Shown here in pieces: positions 61,500 to 64,000 of a stretch of DNA of 64,000 bases (position 1 is the first letter of the stretch; each line of letters opens with the position of its first letter). This DNA is from BP-133 sp040756995. Its GTDB lineage: Bacteria; Actinomycetota; Acidimicrobiia; IMCC26256; BP-133. Location: contig JBFLYK010000015.1 of assembly GCA_040756995.1 (NCBI GenBank), positions 75,633 through 139,632 on the forward strand. The letters are read 5' to 3'. Position numbers and translations under genes: made by a program. The notes beneath the pieces were generated by a model. That model had not been told where the DNA came from, did not search any database, and saw only the letters and a program-made list of their open reading frames with translations.

Positions 61500-63026
61500 T
61501 CAGGCACCCGCCTCGAGCAGGTCGGCGAAGGACTCCGAGAGGCACTCCATCAGTGCCGCCGGATCGGTCACCGCCGCCGGATCGAGGTTCACACCGAGGT
61601 GGAGGCGGTCGTCGCAGGTCAGCAGTGTGAAGTTGACGGCGCAACCCACCCTGGGCCCCATCGGCCAACTCGCCTCGACCGGGGCGCCGGCCATGTACCG
61701 CCCCGACCGCAGGCCGGGGACGATCGAGGCGGCGAAGTCCACGGTGCGGGCCTGGGCCCGCAGGGCCGGTACCAGCACGGAGGGCGGGAGGAGGCTGATG
61801 AGCCCGGCCAGGCTGTCGGCCATGGTCAGGCCCGGCTCGGCCGCCACGCGGTCGAGCGACCGGCGGACGGCCGCCACCCGCTTGGCCGGATCCTTCGGTC
61901 CGAGCGGTACGACGACCCGGGCCGGGGCGAACCGGTTCCCGCCGACGGTGGTGACGGCGACGCCGCCGGGGCCGGCGTTCCCCCCGTTGGCCCGGAGGCT
62001 GAGCGGGATGGCCATCCGGAGCGCGTCACAGGGAGCGCCCATCCGCTCGTGGTAGGCGAGCAGCCCGCCGGTCACGCCGGCCACGAAGAGGGCGTTGCGG
62101 CTGGTGGAGAGCGTCCTGGCCGCCCGCCGGACCGCACCGAGGTCGAAAGTGTCGGTCTCGAACCGGCGGGCCAGCGACCGGCCCGACATGAGCGGCGACA
62201 GCGGCCCGCCGGACACCATGACCTGGTCGGCCACCGAGCGCGCCGTCCGCCCGGCCCGCTCCGCCAGGATCCGCAGGTCGTCTCCGGTCGCCAGCGGCAG
62301 GGTGGCGGCCAGCTCCCATCCCTTCCGGGCCGCGGTCATGCCCTGGCCGAGCCGGTAGGCGAGGGCCGAGGCGGCGTCGCCGAGCCCGCCGGTGAACCGC
62401 TCGAAGAGGCCCCCGGAGTTGTCCCGCTCGGCGGGCCGGTCGTGCCAGCCGGCCAGCGGCCCGCTCACCACGTCGGCCGGCGAGAGGATCTCGGGGTGGC
62501 GCCACACCAGCGGGTCGGGGGCGGGGGGCGGCGGGGAGACCGCCGGCGGGCCCTCCGGCGGCGTCCGCTCGAGGAGGCTGCGGAGGAGCTTCATGCCGCC
62601 GACGCCGTCGGTCAGGGTGTGATGGAGTCGCTGCAGCACTGCGCAGCGCCCGTCGGCCAGGCCTTCGACCACGGTCAGCTCCCACAGCGGGCGGGCCCGG
62701 TCGAGCGGCATGGCCGCCAGCTGGGCGGCGAGGTCGAGCAGCTGGCGCATCTCCCCCGGTGGCGGCAGCGACAGGCGGCGCAGGTGATAGCCGAGGTCGA
62801 AGTCCGGGTCGTCGGCCCACTGCGGGGGAGCCAGTCCCAACGGCGGACGGGCGACCCGTTGGCGCAGCGGCGGGAACGTGGCGATGGCCCGCTCCAACCC
62901 GGCCCGGAGGCGGGCGGGGTCGGGCGCCGACTCGAGCAGCGTGATGTTGGTGAAATCGGTCCGCAGGAACGGATCGGACTCCACCGCCCACATGATCGCC
63001 TCGGCGTCGTTCATCCTGGCGGCCAT
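61500..63026 (-). CDS. Wax ester synthase/diacylglycerol acyltransferase (WS/DGAT)
   Basis: 508 residues. The acyltransferase motif HHxxxDG is LHHTLTDGVGG (H135, H136, D140, G141). RPLWELTVVEGL and the late segment YMAGAPVEASWPMG ... LTTCDDRLHLGVN are typical of the family that makes triacylglycerol or wax esters from acyl-CoA in actinobacteria. ATG 63026 has AAAGGA five bases upstream. Confidence 0.95.
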   Translation of the reverse strand: MAARMNDAEAIMWAVESDPFLRTDFTNITLLESAPDPARLRAGLERAIATFPPLRQRVARPPLGLAPPQWADDPDFDLGYHLRRLSLPPPGEMRQLLDLAAQLAAMPLDRARPLWELTVVEGLADGRCAVLQRLHHTLTDGVGGMKLLRSLLERTPPEGPPAVSPPPPAPDPLVWRHPEILSPADVVSGPLAGWHDRPAERDNSGGLFERFTGGLGDAASALAYRLGQGMTAARKGWELAATLPLATGDDLRILAERAGRTARSVADQVMVSGGPLSPLMSGRSLARRFETDTFDLGAVRRAARTLSTSRNALFVAGVTGGLLAYHERMGAPCDALRMAIPLSLRANGGNAGPGGVAVTTVGGNRFAPARVVVPLGPKDPAKRVAAVRRSLDRVAAEPGLTMADSLAGLISLLPPSVLVPALRAQARTVDFAASIVPGLRSGRYMAGAPVEASWPMGPRVGCAVNFTLLTCDDRLHLGVNLDPAAVTDPAALMECLSESFADLLEAGA

Positions 63027-63343
63027 AACGTTCCTTTGACGAGCGGACAGGTCCCCCGAGAAGGACCCTCGATTGTGCCACCAGGGATCCAGCGGTGCCG
63101 ATGGCCGGCGACTAGGAGCCTCGGACCAGGGAAAACCTTCTGCGGCGTAGTCATCGAATGACGCGATCGGGCCATGGTCGCGACGTTGGCTTTACCTGAC
63201 ACTGCCTCTACGGCCTCCACCGAGGCCCTGAGCGATGCGACGATCCCCGCGGCTGTACCTGGTCGCCTGGCTGCGGGATGAGCAAGAGGCGAACCCGGCG
63301 CTCGGACCCTGTCACATCGACCTCGCGCCGGAGGCTTCAACCC
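63027..63343. other. 317-base gap, nothing recognised
   Basis: Divergent gap between WS/DGAT and the Asp-Pro repeat protein. No hairpin, repeat or credible small gene is visible; promoters of both genes must lie here. Confidence 0.5.
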
Positions 63344-64000
63344 GTGCTCATTCGTCCCCGGTCGGCCCGTATGGCCGGCCTTGCCCTCGCTGCCACCACC
63401 CCGTTCACCCTGGCCGCCGCCAGCCCCGCCTTCGGTGCCGGTGACGACGCGGTCGTCAGCGCCGACCCCACGTCGACCCCGGGGATCGTCCATGTGACGT
63501 CGAGCAAGGCGCTCAGCCGAACGACGGTCGTCCTCTGCGGCGGATCCCTGGTGGTCATCCCCGGTTGGGAGAACCAGGTCAAGAATGGCGACGTCCCGGT
63601 CAACGGCGTGGTCCAGGCCGTGTTCGTCCACTCAGGCAACAACACGACCGACGAGGCGAAGGCCCTGCTGGCCCTGCTGGCCGGCAACGATGCCGTGAAC
63701 GGCGGATCGACGGGTGCGATCGCCTTCTACGACGAGGACGCCTGCGACCCGCCGTCCGATCCCGACCGGGACCCCGATCCCGATCCCGACCCGGACCCCG
63801 ATCCCGGTCCCGACCCGGACCCCGACCCCGATCCCGACCCGGACCCCGATCCCGACCCGGACCCGGACCCCGATCCGGACCCGGACCCCGATCCGGACCC
63901 GGACCCCGATCCCGATCCCGACCCGGACCCAGACCCCGATCCCGGCCCCGACCCTGATCCGGACCCCAACCCCAACCCGGACCCGAACCCCAACCCGGAC
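63344..64000 (+). CDS. Secreted Asp-Pro repeat protein, 3' end cut by window edge
   Basis: At least 219 residues. GTG 63344 (with GGAGG nine bases upstream) gives a signal peptide MLIRPRSARMAGLALAATTP ... AAASPAFGA, cleaved near residue 31. ATG 63371 is an alternative that would lose the basic n-region. A folded domain (about 33-140) with two Cys (VVLCGGSLVVIPGWENQVKNGD, FYDEDACDPP) is followed by a long (Asp-Pro)n tract. The tract has occasional Gly or Asn for Asp (PGPDPDP, PNPNPDP) and runs to the edge. The tract is extended, acidic and probably wall-spanning or calcium-binding. Function unknown. Confidence 0.8.
   Translation, partial: MLIRPRSARMAGLALAATTPFTLAAASPAFGAGDDAVVSADPTSTPGIVHVTSSKALSRTTVVLCGGSLVVIPGWENQVKNGDVPVNGVVQAVFVHSGNNTTDEAKALLALLAGNDAVNGGSTGAIAFYDEDACDPPSDPDRDPDPDPDPDPDPGPDPDPDPDPDPDPDPDPDPDPDPDPDPDPDPDPDPDPDPDPDPDPGPDPDPDPNPNPDPNPNPD

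Noticed and set aside
59814..63161. 1115-codon plus-strand frame opposite gltB and WS/DGAT
   Set aside because: Low-complexity Gly/Arg/His translation with no domain, antisense to two clear genes.
63727..63993. Minus-strand (Ser-Gly)n protein
   Set aside because: It is the reverse complement of the Asp-Pro codon array; the plus strand has a signal peptide and ribosome-binding site, this one has neither.
63760..64000. CRISPR-like array
   Set aside because: The repetition is an in-frame 6-base codon repeat without spacers.

Overview
The window is a compact, very GC-rich chromosomal segment with short gaps, many 1-4 base start/stop overlaps and frequent GTG/TTG starts. It looks like an actinobacterium, and I infer class Acidimicrobiia. 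Four things support this. A block at 1-8000 matches the mycobacterial Rv1822-Rv1829 neighbourhood. At least thirteen genes look leaderless, with a TANNNT -10 box 6-8 bases before the start codon. There is a WS/DGAT acyltransferase. A secreted protein carries the GYW...DGG.F.FGDA...GSTGNIKLN repeat that I associate with Acidimicrobiia. I see no phage, IS element, rRNA, tRNA or CRISPR array. Species cannot be named from sequence alone.

Layout. 1-8000 (minus): pgsA-like phospholipid synthase, a sugar nucleotidyltransferase fused to a decayed phosphomannomutase, DUF881/DUF1290/DUF881 membrane proteins, gcvH, a GarA-like FHA protein, an FtsR-like MerR regulator, hpt and a bifunctional-nuclease-domain protein. 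8000-9600 (plus): a small unknown protein and two paralogous secreted Tyr-rich proteins with the same upstream box. 9600-18400: a fused ABC exporter, a molybdopterin oxidoreductase behind a TetR-type operator, SRPBCC, methyltransferase and beta-propeller proteins. 18600-24200: a complete dipeptide/oligopeptide ABC operon (A-B-C-D-F). 24300-30000: a small P-loop kinase, an ABC-F ATPase, and a LolD/FtsX-type ABC pair separated by a 161-bp nested palindrome.

30100-33900: HPPD and a haem-oxygenase-like diiron protein in one operon, divergent from a Lrp/AsnC regulator with palindromic candidate operators between them; then ArsR and rpe. 34000-45200: a membrane-anchored degenerate metallopeptidase, GTP-type PEPCK, a TrkA-type K+ channel, a stand-alone AsnC effector domain, ddl, a monooxygenase, the repeat protein, a benzoylformate-decarboxylase-like enzyme, a BtuF-like protein and a PH-SHOCT protein. 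45100-49400: def, a tandem ACT protein, DUF2505, an unannotated structured stretch, and a UvrD2-type helicase. 49400-52700: an Opu-type osmoprotectant transporter with a divergent binding protein. 52700-56650: an orphan sigma region 4 protein, a nuclease, a LemA-like protein, galE, a methyltransferase and two small proteins. 56826-63030: gltB, with a terminator-like hairpin in its leader, and WS/DGAT. 63344 to the end: a secreted Asp-Pro repeat protein that runs off the window.

The most unusual parts are the HPPD/diiron operon, the palindromic element at 29110-29270, the decayed mutase domain, the twin Tyr-rich proteins and the structured stretch before the helicase.
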